Positions 18,633-28,738 of a DNA stretch of 30,036 nucleotides are shown piece after piece. The position numbers were made by a program, and so were the translations under genes. A model generated the notes under the pieces. It saw nothing but the letters and a program-made list of their open reading frames with translations, made no database searches and was not told the origin of the DNA. The DNA is from Calocera cornea HHB12733 (taxonomy: Eukaryota; Basidiomycota; Dacrymycetes; Dacrymycetales; Dacrymycetaceae), in NCBI GenBank assembly GCA_001632435.1, contig KV423946.1:190196-220231 (forward strand), written 5' to 3'. Position 1 is the stretch's first letter. Each line of letters starts with the position of its first letter.

Positions 18633-21477
18633 ATGCCTCCTGCTATCCCGGATAAGATCAATGTACGCATACACCTAACATATATACTGACTCGCTGACA
18701 ACAATACAGTGCACAACACCCGCCGAACTCGAGCGCGAACTGCGCGAGATCCGTGCCGTCCTCGCCCTGCCAGAGACCGAGGACAACTGGGAGAAGCTAG
18801 CACGGGAACTGCAGAGATATGCGTCTATTGTTCGAGGCGGAGCGGCCAAGGTCGAGCCGGAGTTTGGGAAGGCGCTCAAGGAGTTGAGCAGGGCTATCAC
18901 GGCTGCGGTGCGTCTATCGACTCGCGGAATCCACAAATGCTTACTGACCTCATAGATGTGCTCCGAGCGAACGAGGCTCTCTGGGACCGCATGCGATCTC
19001 CTGGCCACAATTGCGCCTCGTATGGGAGACAAATTCGACGCGGTCCTCCCGCTGTTCTTCCCCGAGGTGCTCAAGCTCTGTTCGCGCACAAACAAGCTCT
19101 TCATCGCCCGCGCGCAGAAGACGCTTGCGGTGATCATCACGCACACGAAGCTCGCGGGCGTTTTCCCCTTCCTGCGCGAAGCGGTGAAGGACAAGAGCCA
19201 TACGCTGCGGATCTCGGCTATAGAGATGACGCTGCAGTGCATGAAGGAGTATGAGGCGAGGATCCTCAGGGCCAAGGTAGACGATATTGAGAGCATCCTA
19301 CGCTCGACGGCGACGGATCCGAACCCCGAGGCCAGGAAGCTGTCAAAGCAGCTGTTTGAGCTCTACAAGAAGCAGTTCCCGGATCGTGTCGAAGAGTGCG
19401 TACACTTACGTTGACGGTCTGAGCAGTAAACTGATAGCCTTGCAGTTTCAGCGATCCTCTGACTCCGATCACCAAGCGCTACCTTGACATCGCACCGCGG
19501 GACAAATCAGCTGCGGCGTCGAAACCTGCACAGTCAAAATCCAACAAAGGCCCCGCTCCCTCAACCAAGCCTCGACCGGACTTCTCAGCATCCACATCTG
19601 CCGCTCCACACGAGCCCGGCCCCAGCCGACCCGCACACGGCCGGAGCGCGAGCACTACCGTCCTAGGGCAACCCGTGCGGCCCAAGTTAGTGGCCTCCCA
19701 GACCGAACGGCCAGCCAAGACCGAACCTGCCGTCTCTCTGGCGAAATCCGTCAGCGCGGCTATTCAGCGACCCCGTGCACCATCAGCGTCGAGCAGCTCC
19801 TCCTCCCGTCCCACGTCCGCGCTCGCCCATGCTCCACCTCCCAGGCCGGCATCCGTCCTCGCCTCCGTCTCAGCGAGACCCGTTAAGCCCTTCGCGCCTT
19901 CCCGCTCTGTCTCCGAGTCCTCCAAGCCCCAGCGGCAGCCTGGGGAATCTTCCAAGCCTGCACCGACGGCCGTATCAAGAGGCTTCATGCGCCCTACTGC
20001 GAGCTCGACGAGTGCACAGCGCTCAGTGTCCAGCTCTGCGGTGCCCACCACAACCGCATCAACCACGTCCTCAGCTCCCTCTCGCCCTCCCATCACTCGT
20101 CCTCCAACAGCCACAGCGGCTCTTCTGTCCGTCTCCGCATCACGCCGACCCGTCGCACCTCCCGAGTCAGCCAAAGGTTCGGCAGCGGCCAAAGTCCTTG
20201 GAGGAGGGGCGAAGCGCGTCCTCTCCGCGCAGGGCAAGGCGCCGACGGCTGCTGTCTTGGCGCAGGCGATTAGGAAGAACGGGTTTGTACCCAAGCGGGC
20301 GGCGGCGTCAAAGCTCTCGCCGGACCTGGAGGAGATCCTGAAGGAAGCCGAGGAGGAGAGCAGAGCCTCCTCGCCTGCCGTTGTGGGCGTTGTGCCAGAA
20401 CTGGCTGAAGCAGCGGTCTTGTCTCCGCATTCTGAGGCGATGCAAGCGATTCTGGAAGACGAACAGCCTCAACCAGACGACGCGAAGGCAAATGACGAGC
20501 TGTCTATTGAAGATCTCGTTGTGGTGCGCCCTGTCGAGAACGAGGATGCCGCACCCACGGCGACAGAGCAAGTGACTGCTACCGAACAGACGCCAGTCGA
20601 GATTATTCCTGAGGTTGATGTTCTTGAGGCCAACAAGGAAGTTGCGTCGTCCACCTCAATCGCGGAACCCCAGATCGAGGCTGCTCCTGCCGTACCAGTG
20701 CCTGCTGTCCAATCTGTGGTGGAAGTCGATCTTGCAAAGACTGTCAGGCATGACCCGTCACCCGTTACGTACCATCGTCGACACGTTCACCACGCTATGC
20801 CAGCAACCGCGGAGGAAGACGCCGCCCGAGCTGCTCGTCATGAAGAGAAGCGCCGCGCGTTCGAGGCGCTCTCCGCGAGAGAGCAGGACGCTATCCGACA
20901 ACGGAAACGGGAGAAACGCGCCCAGCGCGCCCGCGATCGTGAAGAACAAGAACGACGCGCACAAGCGGAGCTTGAGCGTGCGGCGGCGGTTCCTCTGCCG
21001 CCTGATGACGAGAAGTCGAGGGAGCCGTCTCCCGTACCCGCACCTGACTTTGCTATCACAATGGAAGCAAGGACGGAGAGCCCGGTTGACATTCATGTTC
21101 AGATCGCGGCTGCTGTACCCCTTCCGGAGGATGCAGACGACGGCTTGCATATGGAGGAATTGCATGTCCACGTGCCGGTATCGCCATACACGGTTGCGCT
21201 TCCGATCGTGAAGATGCCCAGGTCTGCGCCCCAACCGCATGTAGACCACGAGTCTGATGCCTCCTCATCTCGGTCACATACTCCCGAAGAAGTGCATTAC
21301 GTGGACGACATGCATGGACCGCGCGAGTTCGAGGATGAGAACATTGCGCTCCTTCCTGCGCCCGTCTCCGAGAAGGACCCGATCGAAAGTAAGGACATAG
21401 GGGAGGACGGGAAGCAGGGCCGTGTGGGCGCTGAGAGGGCGTTCGCTGAAGTGGACATTAACGCACTTGTTCGATAA
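18633..21477 (+). CDS. CLASP-type TOG-domain microtubule-associated protein
   Basis: Probable microtubule plus-end or lattice regulator. Exons: 18633-18662, 18710-18907, 18956-19395, 19446-21477; introns 47, 48 and 50 nt. 2700 nt, 899 aa. One CLASP_N/TOG HEAT-repeat array covers about residues 20-225 (NWEKLARELQRYASIVRGGA, LSGTACDLLATIAPRMGDKF, FIARAQKTLAVIITHTKLAG, TLRISAIEMTLQCMKEYE). After it comes a long Ser/Pro/Arg-rich disordered region (about 245-480), basic and typical of the microtubule-binding linker of CLASPs. Then an acidic stretch and a charged helix or coiled coil at 682-741 (EEKRRAFEALSAREQDAIRQ and on). Only one TOG is present, and no C-terminal CLASP cargo-binding domain was recognised, so it is shorter than usual CLASP/Stu1 proteins. 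The gene lies between the two inverted GH31 copies. Confidence 0.8.
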
Positions 21478-21981
21478 CACTGGCTTGACCTTCTTCTGTG
21501 TTACTATACCTAGTTAGTCTGTTTATAGATCCGATGTTTCTACTCTTTCCGCACAACGTTCGCACGCTCAGCATGTTGTCCGCCGTGCGCAAGGGTCCCA
21601 TGCTTCTTCCCATCCTGCCCCATGTACGGATCACCAACTCATCAGAACACCTTTCGGGTCACCTGCCACCTCCTCCGCTTGCCAGGCGGTGTTGCAGATG
21701 CATCGCGCGGTCAGCAAAGTCGCCGGCCCCGACAATGATTCAATAACTACGTGAATCGGCACGACCCCGCCGACCGAAACAAGGCCGAGGGCCGACCATA
21801 TCAATCCAGGCTCGAGGCCAAGGCGTTTCGAACGCGGGGAAACGATGGGGTCATTGCAAGAGTGCTCCGCGGCTGGCGATGGTGGTCTATTCGTTTGCAT
21901 ATATATAGGTGAGAGGTTTGCAGTGGTGTACCGGTATCCAGTCTGACGAAGACTACCCTCAGAACTGCTCGCCCAGCGAAG
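21478..21981 (+). promoter_or_regulatory. Promoter region of GH31 copy B
   Basis: 504 bp between the CLASP stop and the GH31 B start. TATATATA at 21900-21907 lies 75-82 bp before the ATG, a good TATA position. GCGGGG at 21834-21839 fits a Mig1/CreA-like core. The region is not similar to the promoter of copy A. No coding region is recognised. Confidence 0.55.
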
Positions 21982-24408
21982 ATGGAGCACTACAAGCTGA
22001 AGGGTGTCTCGCCCGTCGCCGACCCAGCTGCCGTCATACAAGGCGACAAATTTCGATTCACCGTCCTTACCGAAGGTGTACTTCGGTACGAATATGCTCC
22101 CGACGGTGTATTCGAAGACCGCGCCTCGACGTTCGCTGTGCGTCGCAAGCTGCCTGTTCCGCAGTTCAGAGTGCTCGGCAAGGACAGCAAGGACCCGAAC
22201 GTCGACCTCGAGATCCTCACATCGCGCTTCCACCTCGTCTATGACAAAGGCCCCTTTTCAACTTCTGGTCTGACACTATACGTACGTGGGCCGCATACGA
22301 ACCCGGCGAGCTTCTGGCGCTATGGGCTGCAGCCACGGGAGGAGAGCGCGTTGTACGGCACTGCGCGGACGCTGGACATGGTGGACGGGCGGTGTGAACT
22401 GGGTCCGGGCGTATGCAGTAAGGATGGGTGGGCGGTGATAGACGACAGCAAGAGTATGCTGTTCGAGGCCGATGGATGGGTCAGCGGTCGTAGGTCAGGA
22501 GAGCGCATCGATGGATACGTCTTCTCTTACGGACACGACTACAAGGAGGCTGTCAAGGCTCTCTACGCGATCTCAGGCGACACGCCTCTACTCCCACGTT
22601 GGGCGCTCGGCAACTGGTGGAGCCGATACTACCCGTACAGCGCCGACCAGTACCTGGCGCTGATGGACAAGTTCAAGAAGGAAGGCATCCCGCTCAGCGT
22701 GGGTGTAATCGACATGGATTGGCATCTCGTGAAGCATCCCCGGGTTACGCACTCTGGATGGACGGGATACACTTGGGATCCAGACCTCTTCCCTGATCCA
22801 GATGCATTCCTCAAGAAGCTTCATGAGCGAAACCTGAAGGTTACGCTCAACATTCATCCGCACGAAGGCGTGCATGCATTCGAAGACGCATACGAGGCAG
22901 TCGCCAAAACGCTCGGCCGCGACCCAAGCACCGGGGATCCGATCCCCTTCGACATCGTCAACAAGGACTTCCTGAATGTATACTTCAACGTGCTTCACCG
23001 CCAGCTCGAGAAGCAAGGTGTCGATTTCTGGTGGATCGACTGGCAGTCGGGCGAGCATACGAAGCTCCCCGGAGTGGACCCGCTCTGGATGCTCAACCAC
23101 TTCCATTTCCTCGACTCCGGCCGTGAGGGGCAGCGCCCTCTCACCTTCTCTCGCTATGCCGGACCGGGAAGTCACCGCTACCCAATCGGCTTCTCTGGTG
23201 ATACGTTCATCAGCTGGGCATCGCTCGAGTTCCAGCCCGAGTTCACCCTTACGGCCAGCAACATTGGCTACGGCTGGTGGTCGCACGACATCGGCGGTCA
23301 CCTGCGCGGGACGAAGGACGACGAGCTTACTGCACGTTGGGTGCAACTCGGAGTGTGGAGTCCGATCCTCCGCTTGCACAGCACATACAATCTGTTCATG
23401 ACGAAGGAGCCGTGGGCGTACGGGATCGAAGCGAAGACGGTGATGGAGGAGCAGTTGAGGCTGCGTCACAAGCTGATGCCGTACTTGCACTCAATGAACT
23501 ATCGGGCAGCGAAGGATCAGGAGCCACTTGTTCAGCCACTGTACTGGAAGCATTCGGAGCATGAAGAAGCTTACAGGAATCGCAACCAGTTCTTCTTCGG
23601 CACGGAGCTCACTGTAGCCCCCATCACCACCCCGCGCGACAAGCTTACCAAATATGGCAAAGTGCGAGCGTACGTGCCTCCCGGAAGGCATGTTGACATT
23701 TTCACCGGAACTGTGTATGACGGCGATCGCGAGCTCTATCTCTATCGCGCGCTGAACGGCTATCCTGTGCTGGCGCATGAGGGTTCCATCATCCCGCTGG
23801 ATGCTGCTGATATGCCGCCCAATGGGTGTCTCCTCCCCAAGGCATTTGAAGTGATCATCGTCGTTGGTGCTGATGGCAAGTTCGATATCATGGAAGATGA
23901 TGGCTCCGGTTCCGCTGTCGGAGACGTCAAATGGGCAGCAACCCCAATAATCTATAATCAAGCCAAGGGACTTATCCGCATTGGACCAGTGGCAAACAAG
24001 TCGGTCTCCGGACTTCCCAAGGCGAGGAGCTGGTCGATCCGCCTATTGGCCCTTTCGTCCCTTCGGAAGGTTAAGGTAGCCGTCTCCAAGGGGGCGCGCG
24101 ACATCTCAATCCAGGCCGTTCCCAATGGGTGCCTCCTAGACATTGGCGAAGCTCCCATCGACGCCGAGATTACGATAGACCTCGGTGCAAATCCGCAGCT
24201 AGACATCCTGGACCCAGCGTCACGTGTTTGGAAGGTATTGGATGAGGCGCAGATACAGTTCGAGCACAAAACCGCGGCTTGGAAAGTCATGCAGTCCAAG
24301 TCAACTCGACTTGCCAAGGCGGGCGGGCTCGCCGCTCTGGATTTAGAACCTTCTGTCTTGGAGGCATGCTTGGAGCAGCTGCTCGCAGATTCTAGAGAAG
24401 GCAACTAA
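21982..24408 (+). CDS. Glycoside hydrolase family 31 (alpha-glucosidase/alpha-xylosidase-like), copy B
   Basis: Paralogue of copy A on the opposite strand; intronless, 808 aa, start MEHYKLKGVSPVADP preceded by a good TATA box. Catalytic residues by position: nucleophile D353 (codon at 23038, WWIDWQSGE) and acid/base D407 (codon at 23200, GFSGDT). WWSHDIGGH is conserved. No signal peptide. The middle (codons about 188-500) is nearly the same as copy A even at silent sites, while the N-terminal 180 codons and the C-terminal 270 codons are much more diverged. The C-terminus has three extra residues (EGN). The stop lies only 69 bp from the stop codon of the convergent DUF6533 gene. Both copies keep the active site, so both are probably functional; differing promoters suggest different expression. 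Confidence 0.93.
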   Translation: MEHYKLKGVSPVADPAAVIQGDKFRFTVLTEGVLRYEYAPDGVFEDRASTFAVRRKLPVPQFRVLGKDSKDPNVDLEILTSRFHLVYDKGPFSTSGLTLYVRGPHTNPASFWRYGLQPREESALYGTARTLDMVDGRCELGPGVCSKDGWAVIDDSKSMLFEADGWVSGRRSGERIDGYVFSYGHDYKEAVKALYAISGDTPLLPRWALGNWWSRYYPYSADQYLALMDKFKKEGIPLSVGVIDMDWHLVKHPRVTHSGWTGYTWDPDLFPDPDAFLKKLHERNLKVTLNIHPHEGVHAFEDAYEAVAKTLGRDPSTGDPIPFDIVNKDFLNVYFNVLHRQLEKQGVDFWWIDWQSGEHTKLPGVDPLWMLNHFHFLDSGREGQRPLTFSRYAGPGSHRYPIGFSGDTFISWASLEFQPEFTLTASNIGYGWWSHDIGGHLRGTKDDELTARWVQLGVWSPILRLHSTYNLFMTKEPWAYGIEAKTVMEEQLRLRHKLMPYLHSMNYRAAKDQEPLVQPLYWKHSEHEEAYRNRNQFFFGTELTVAPITTPRDKLTKYGKVRAYVPPGRHVDIFTGTVYDGDRELYLYRALNGYPVLAHEGSIIPLDAADMPPNGCLLPKAFEVIIVVGADGKFDIMEDDGSGSAVGDVKWAATPIIYNQAKGLIRIGPVANKSVSGLPKARSWSIRLLALSSLRKVKVAVSKGARDISIQAVPNGCLLDIGEAPIDAEITIDLGANPQLDILDPASRVWKVLDEAQIQFEHKTAAWKVMQSKSTRLAKAGGLAALDLEPSVLEACLEQLLADSREGN
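23066..23183 (+). repeat. 118-bp exact identity block shared by the GH31 genes, arm B
   Basis: Identical to the reverse complement of 16931-17048, covering 39 codons without one silent change. It is part of the high-identity core, about 22545-23480. Confidence 0.92.
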
Positions 24409-24477
24409 TGCTTCTAGAAACGATGTATGATTCAACTTGTTGACCCATGTTACAATGATACACTTGACATGTTTAGT

Positions 24478-26246
24478 CTATGCGACGCTAGTTGTAGGCG
24501 GGGCAGCGAATGCCACAGGTAAGATTGGAGTTGATGGAGCAGTGTTGACGGCCCTGAAGTAACCGGATGTTCCCGTCGGGCTGGTCGGGCCCACAGCCGG
24601 GGTGGGAGGTAACGAGAACTTGACGGTTTCCCATTCGGAGGGTATTTCACTCTGTCGGCGGTTGGTTTCCCTGATACTGAGGAGAAGCCGCGTACATAAT
24701 ATCGACTGGAGCGTCACTTGGAGGCTGGTCTGCCGGTGAGCAGATGTGGAAGAGGCAAAGAGGCTTCACGAACCAAATTCCAAGTGGCAGCAAAGGGAGC
24801 TGTGGGATGTTGTGATGAGGTGCACATTCTCACAAGCTCGTAGCAGCAGCTTACCGGTGCGAAAGCAAAAACGAACATATTGAGCAAGGCCAGGGCTGAC
24901 CGTCGCCGTTAGGACTCGCACCGTATAATGATGGCAAAAAAAGTATACCTAAGGCCACTGCGTAGTATCCCAATCCTGAATCGCAATGATCAATTGTGAC
25001 TTTGCGGGGAACGGAAATGTGCGTACCATGCTGTATGAGTGTTGCCAACATCGGGCTGATACCATGATTGATTGATCCCAGATTCAGCGCTTTCTTGACA
25101 GTCAATACAAAGATGACTAGGGGAGGCTTGATCAGATATCCGCATAGAAGCCAAAGCAGACCGATAGTCACCTGTCTCGTAACACACGGAAGGGACGTAT
25201 GCAGCCCACAGATGCTTCTCGCTCTCCATGATCAAACATCCATAGGGTATTAGAGGAAAGTTCGGTAATGCTAAGGGACGCTGTCAGGAACTGAAGCGCT
25301 GGCCCCACACCAGTACTTGCCGGTTGATTTTCCCAGCTCTAATCCGACGAGAACGCCTGAGACAGCGAGTGAGATCTGGAGTGGGTTTGAGAAGCAGTTG
25401 GGAGCGTCATGCAGGGAAGAGTCGCACCAGGTAGCCGCCGCATAGTCCATACAAGGCTCGCTTCTCGCCTCCCCAGATCGCCCAAGTCCTGGCGGCCAAG
25501 ATCGCTGGAAACCACATCTAATGAGCAACTTATTTGAAGGGGTTTTTGGGACTGACCTTGATTGAAGGCAACGCAAAGCGTGAATGAAGTACCCACTAGT
25601 GGGTCCCATACGGTACAGCTGGATGTGAGGTAAGAGATTGTTTCGCGAGAGGAAATTGACAGACGGACAACTGGGCGTTGGTCAGCAAATGTTTAGCGTT
25701 CACGAATGAAATGAGAGCAAGCTCACGTCTTTAGAGGGCATATACACCATGAACCCGGCGAGCTCAAAGCCGAGGGCTATTGGTGGACTGTAGCGGTTCT
25801 GTTGTTCGGCATGAGTCTATCCTTCAACATGGCAGTGGTGATATATACCAGGAGGAAGAGTATCTTCCCTGTTCCCCACTTGGCCCTCCATACCAGGTCG
25901 ACCTGATCTCCCGGTTAGACGATGTGATAGGGTTGGGATTGCGCATACTTCTTTGGACACCGTGAGGAGGTATTCTGTACTTGGCGTGAGTTGTATACTC
26001 AGACCGCGCACAACAAGGACGAACCATAAGCAAGAAGAGCGAGACTGGAAACTTCGGCAAATGTCAGCCGCAGAGTATGCGACGTGGGAAGTTACGTACC
26101 AAGGGTGTACTGTTATGGGCGTCAGTGAATGAGATGAGGCGGAGAAATGGAATTCTCACATAAACTGCGTGCCTCTCCCCGAGCATTGGGACGAGCATGG
26201 AGAGCAACTGGTCTAAAGATTGTCCGGCGGTAGGATCGGTCGACAT
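24478..26246 (-). CDS. DUF6533-type seven-helix fungal membrane protein
   Basis: Integral membrane protein of a family greatly expanded in mushrooms; function unknown, topology receptor-like. Exons (-): 26246-26160, 26109-26100, 26051-26025, 25974-25949, 25902-25849, 25798-25727, 25670-25669, 25618-25557, 25504-25428, 25375-25321, 25270-25172, 25116-25027, 24975-24949, 24895-24855, 24799-24774, 24724-24478. 1002 nt, 333 aa. The family hallmark is AYEYLLTVSKEVDLVWRAKW with TGKILFLLNRY (40-71), then AARTWAIWG (117-125), GVLVGLELGKS (147-157), YETVIFVLTVKKAL and a C-terminal LLLSIRETNRR. The tail is Pro/Thr-rich and cytosolic. Introns are 46-56 nt; one is GC-AG (25271-25320). The joint at 25671-25727 needs a 2-nt micro-exon to keep frame; otherwise this copy is broken there. 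Confidence 0.78.
25271..25320 (-). other. GC-AG intron in the DUF6533 gene
   Basis: Donor GCAAGT, acceptor TTAG, 50 nt. Only this junction joins LELGKST to ALPNFPLIPYGCL in the family frame; nearby GT donors give a stop, the wrong frame or a 38-nt intron. Confidence 0.7.
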
Positions 26247-26934
26247 TATGTGCGGTCTATGGGTGTAGGTGTTCTATGGGTCAACACTGTCGAAGTGAGC
26301 GAAGTGTGCTGAAATATAGGTGCAGGCGTGTGGTCAAGGCCGCAGACTTCGAGGCTATCCGAGCCAGGTATGCATGGGGCGGCAGCGGGCGTCCATGCAG
26401 ATGACAATCCGAAGGTGCTCAGCAATGATGACAAGGTTCGGGACGGCATGCGACTGCGGCATCGTTACTGCAGTTGGTCCGACACTAATGTATATTCCGC
26501 CGGGCTTGGTGGCTGGTCATTCTCGTCTGATCCGGATGCCGAGCAGTGACACGTCGATCGCGCAGGTACATACTGGGTGCGATCATGATATCTGGGCTTG
26601 AGAGGCGTCGGGAATACAATACGATGCAAAGGGCAGTTCCGATCTGCGTTCGAGACAGGCTGAGGGGAGCTAATAAGTAGGCGGTGATGGCCCTCCCTAA
26701 CCACAAACTCCGGACGCGAGACGTCAGCCTCCGCGGTGCGGTTGCCATCGAGGTTTCGGACTCATTTTTCAGTTAGCGCGACCGTTTCCTGCACCTAGCC
26801 GCTGAGTGTTCTGCCCCTGTATAACTGCTAAGTATTGCATTCGACAACATGATATGTCACGCATTTATTGTCAACGATACAGGGACTCGGAACCTCTGTA
26901 CCCTGCGTTCTCCCCCTTTCATTCCTAGACATGA
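26247..26934. promoter_or_regulatory. Promoter of the DUF6533 gene / 3' flank of ADE13
   Basis: 688 bp without recognisable coding sequence. On the minus strand CTATATTT at about 26312-26319 lies about 70 bp before the DUF6533 ATG and could be its TATA box. The right part holds the ADE13 3' UTR. Confidence 0.5.
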
Positions 26935-28738
26935 TTACACGTTCAGCTCCACCGCCTGTGCGCCCGAAATGACGCTCTGATACGGCTCGAGCGCCGGCTG
27001 CACCCACTCAGCCAAGAACTCGTCCACCTGCTCCGGCGCCCTTCCCACAAACGTGCCGGCATCGAGAAGCCCGTCGAGCTCCGGCAAGACCGGCGCAAAG
27101 TACGGGTCTTTCCGCACTCGCTCCACTAGATCGTTCTGCCCTCCTTCGTCTTTCACCACCTTGGCGGCCTGGTGCGACAGAACACGGATGGCTTCGTGGC
27201 ACTCTTGCCGGTCCGCACCGTGCCTCTCCACCATAGCCATAATTATATTCTCGGTTGCCATGAAGGGCAGTTCTTGTGCGATGCGAGAGGCAATCACCAT
27301 AGGATAGACAACGAGGCCCTCGGAGATGTTCTGAAGCGTGCTGAGCAAGATGTCGGTCGTCAGGAACGCTTCCGGTATCGTTATCCGGCGGTTGGCACTA
27401 TGATCGCCGTCAGCCGGCTCAGCCCCTGCCTTCCGAAACATTCGACACTTACCTATCGTCCAATGTCCGCTCGAACCACTGCGTGCCCGCCGTGGTAAGC
27501 GTGTTGTTCTGCAACGCCCAGAGATGCCTCGCCAACGAGCACACGCGCTCGCAGCGCATCGGGTTCCGCTTGTATGCCATCGCGCTGCTCCCGATCTGGT
27601 CCTTCTCGAACGGCTCCTCGACCTCTTTCAGGTGCGCGAGGAGCCGGATATCGGTGGCAATCTTGTGCGCAGTCGCGCCAAACGAGGCGAGCGGCGCAAT
27701 GACCTGAACGTCGATCTTGCGCGAGTAGGTCTGGCCGGAGACGGGGTATGCATAGCTGAATCCCATGAGCTCGGTCACGCGCTTGTCGAGCGCCTTGACC
27801 TAAGGAATCCTGAGCATGTGCTAGCCCACGGGGCAGTGCGTGGTACGGACCTTCTCATGATCCCCGTGGAACAGGGCCAGGAAGCTCGCCTGCGTCCCGG
27901 TAGTGCCCTTGACACCCCTGAAGCCGAGGTCGTCCCTCGCTCGCTGGATAGCCTGCAGGTCCCAGAGCAGTTCCTATGCCGCACATGAGCATCCCTCACT
28001 CAAGTGTCAAATGGAACATACCTGAATCCACAAGGTAGCCCGCTTGCCGACAGTGGTGAGCTGTGCCGGCTGGAAGTGGGTGAAGCCCAGGGTAGGAAGC
28101 GCACGGTACTGGGCTGCGAAGGCGGAGAGTCGGTGGATGACAACCGCGAGCTTGTCGAGAACGAGGTTGCAGCCATCGCGCAGGAAGATGAGGTCGGCAT
28201 TACTAGACTGGCGTGAGCCAAAGATCCATCGTGACACATATATGCTCACTCGGTCACATAGCATGAAGTAGCTCCTAGACTGGGCCCACAGTCAGTATCA
28301 ATCTTGGACACTTCAACGTAACAAAGCACTGGATGATCCCAGCAGCAGCAGGCGCGACCGTGCCAAAGGTATGCACATGCGCCATGACATCGTGCCGCCT
28401 CTTCTTCTCTTCCTGCGCCGCGATCTTGAACTGGTTCTCGTCCAAGAACAAGTTCAGCTTCATCTCCTGTATGGCCTCATCGGAGATATGGAGTCCGAGC
28501 TCCTTCTCGGCGATGGCCAGGTTCAGCCATAGCTTGCGCCAGGTGTGGAACCGCATCTAGACATTGTGATGAGACGGATGTTTCGACACTCAATATGGAG
28601 CGTAGGCACAGCGGGGGAGAACAGGTATGACATCTCCTTGCTGGCATAGCGACTGTATCTTCCGATCAGCACCTAATCGTTTATAGATTCATTGACAACA
28701 TGCCTAGCCAGGGGCGTCTGATACGTATTGTGCTCCAT
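26935..28738 (-). CDS. ADE13: Adenylosuccinate lyase
   Basis: Cytosolic homotetrameric lyase of de novo purine synthesis: SAICAR to AICAR plus fumarate, and adenylosuccinate to AMP plus fumarate. Eight exons (-): 28738-28704, 28652-28610, 28556-28330, 28279-28250, 28202-28022, 27973-27851, 27799-27453, 27397-26935. 1449 nt, 482 aa, the usual fungal length. The start [19 protein letters not shown] fits the conserved N-terminus. Conserved regions: [11 protein letters not shown] (81-91), [41 protein letters not shown] (196-203), the fumarase-superfamily signature [10 protein letters not shown] (284-293, catalytic Ser loop) and FERTLDDSANRRI. Intron 1 (28653-28703) is GC-AG; all others are GT-AG, 47-55 nt. 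Divergent from SmD3 across 221 bp. Confidence 0.97.
28653..28703 (-). other. GC-AG intron 1 of ADE13
   Basis: Donor GCATGT, acceptor ACAG, 51 nt. It joins [11 protein letters not shown], an invariant stretch of the enzyme. No GT donor can do this: reading on meets an in-frame TAG before the next usable GT. Confidence 0.85.

Noticed and set aside
22588..23490. 300-codon minus-strand open frame inside GH31 copy B (also a 242-codon one inside copy A)
   Set aside because: Exact antisense shadow of the GH31 barrel; it appears in both copies only because the sense genes are similar.
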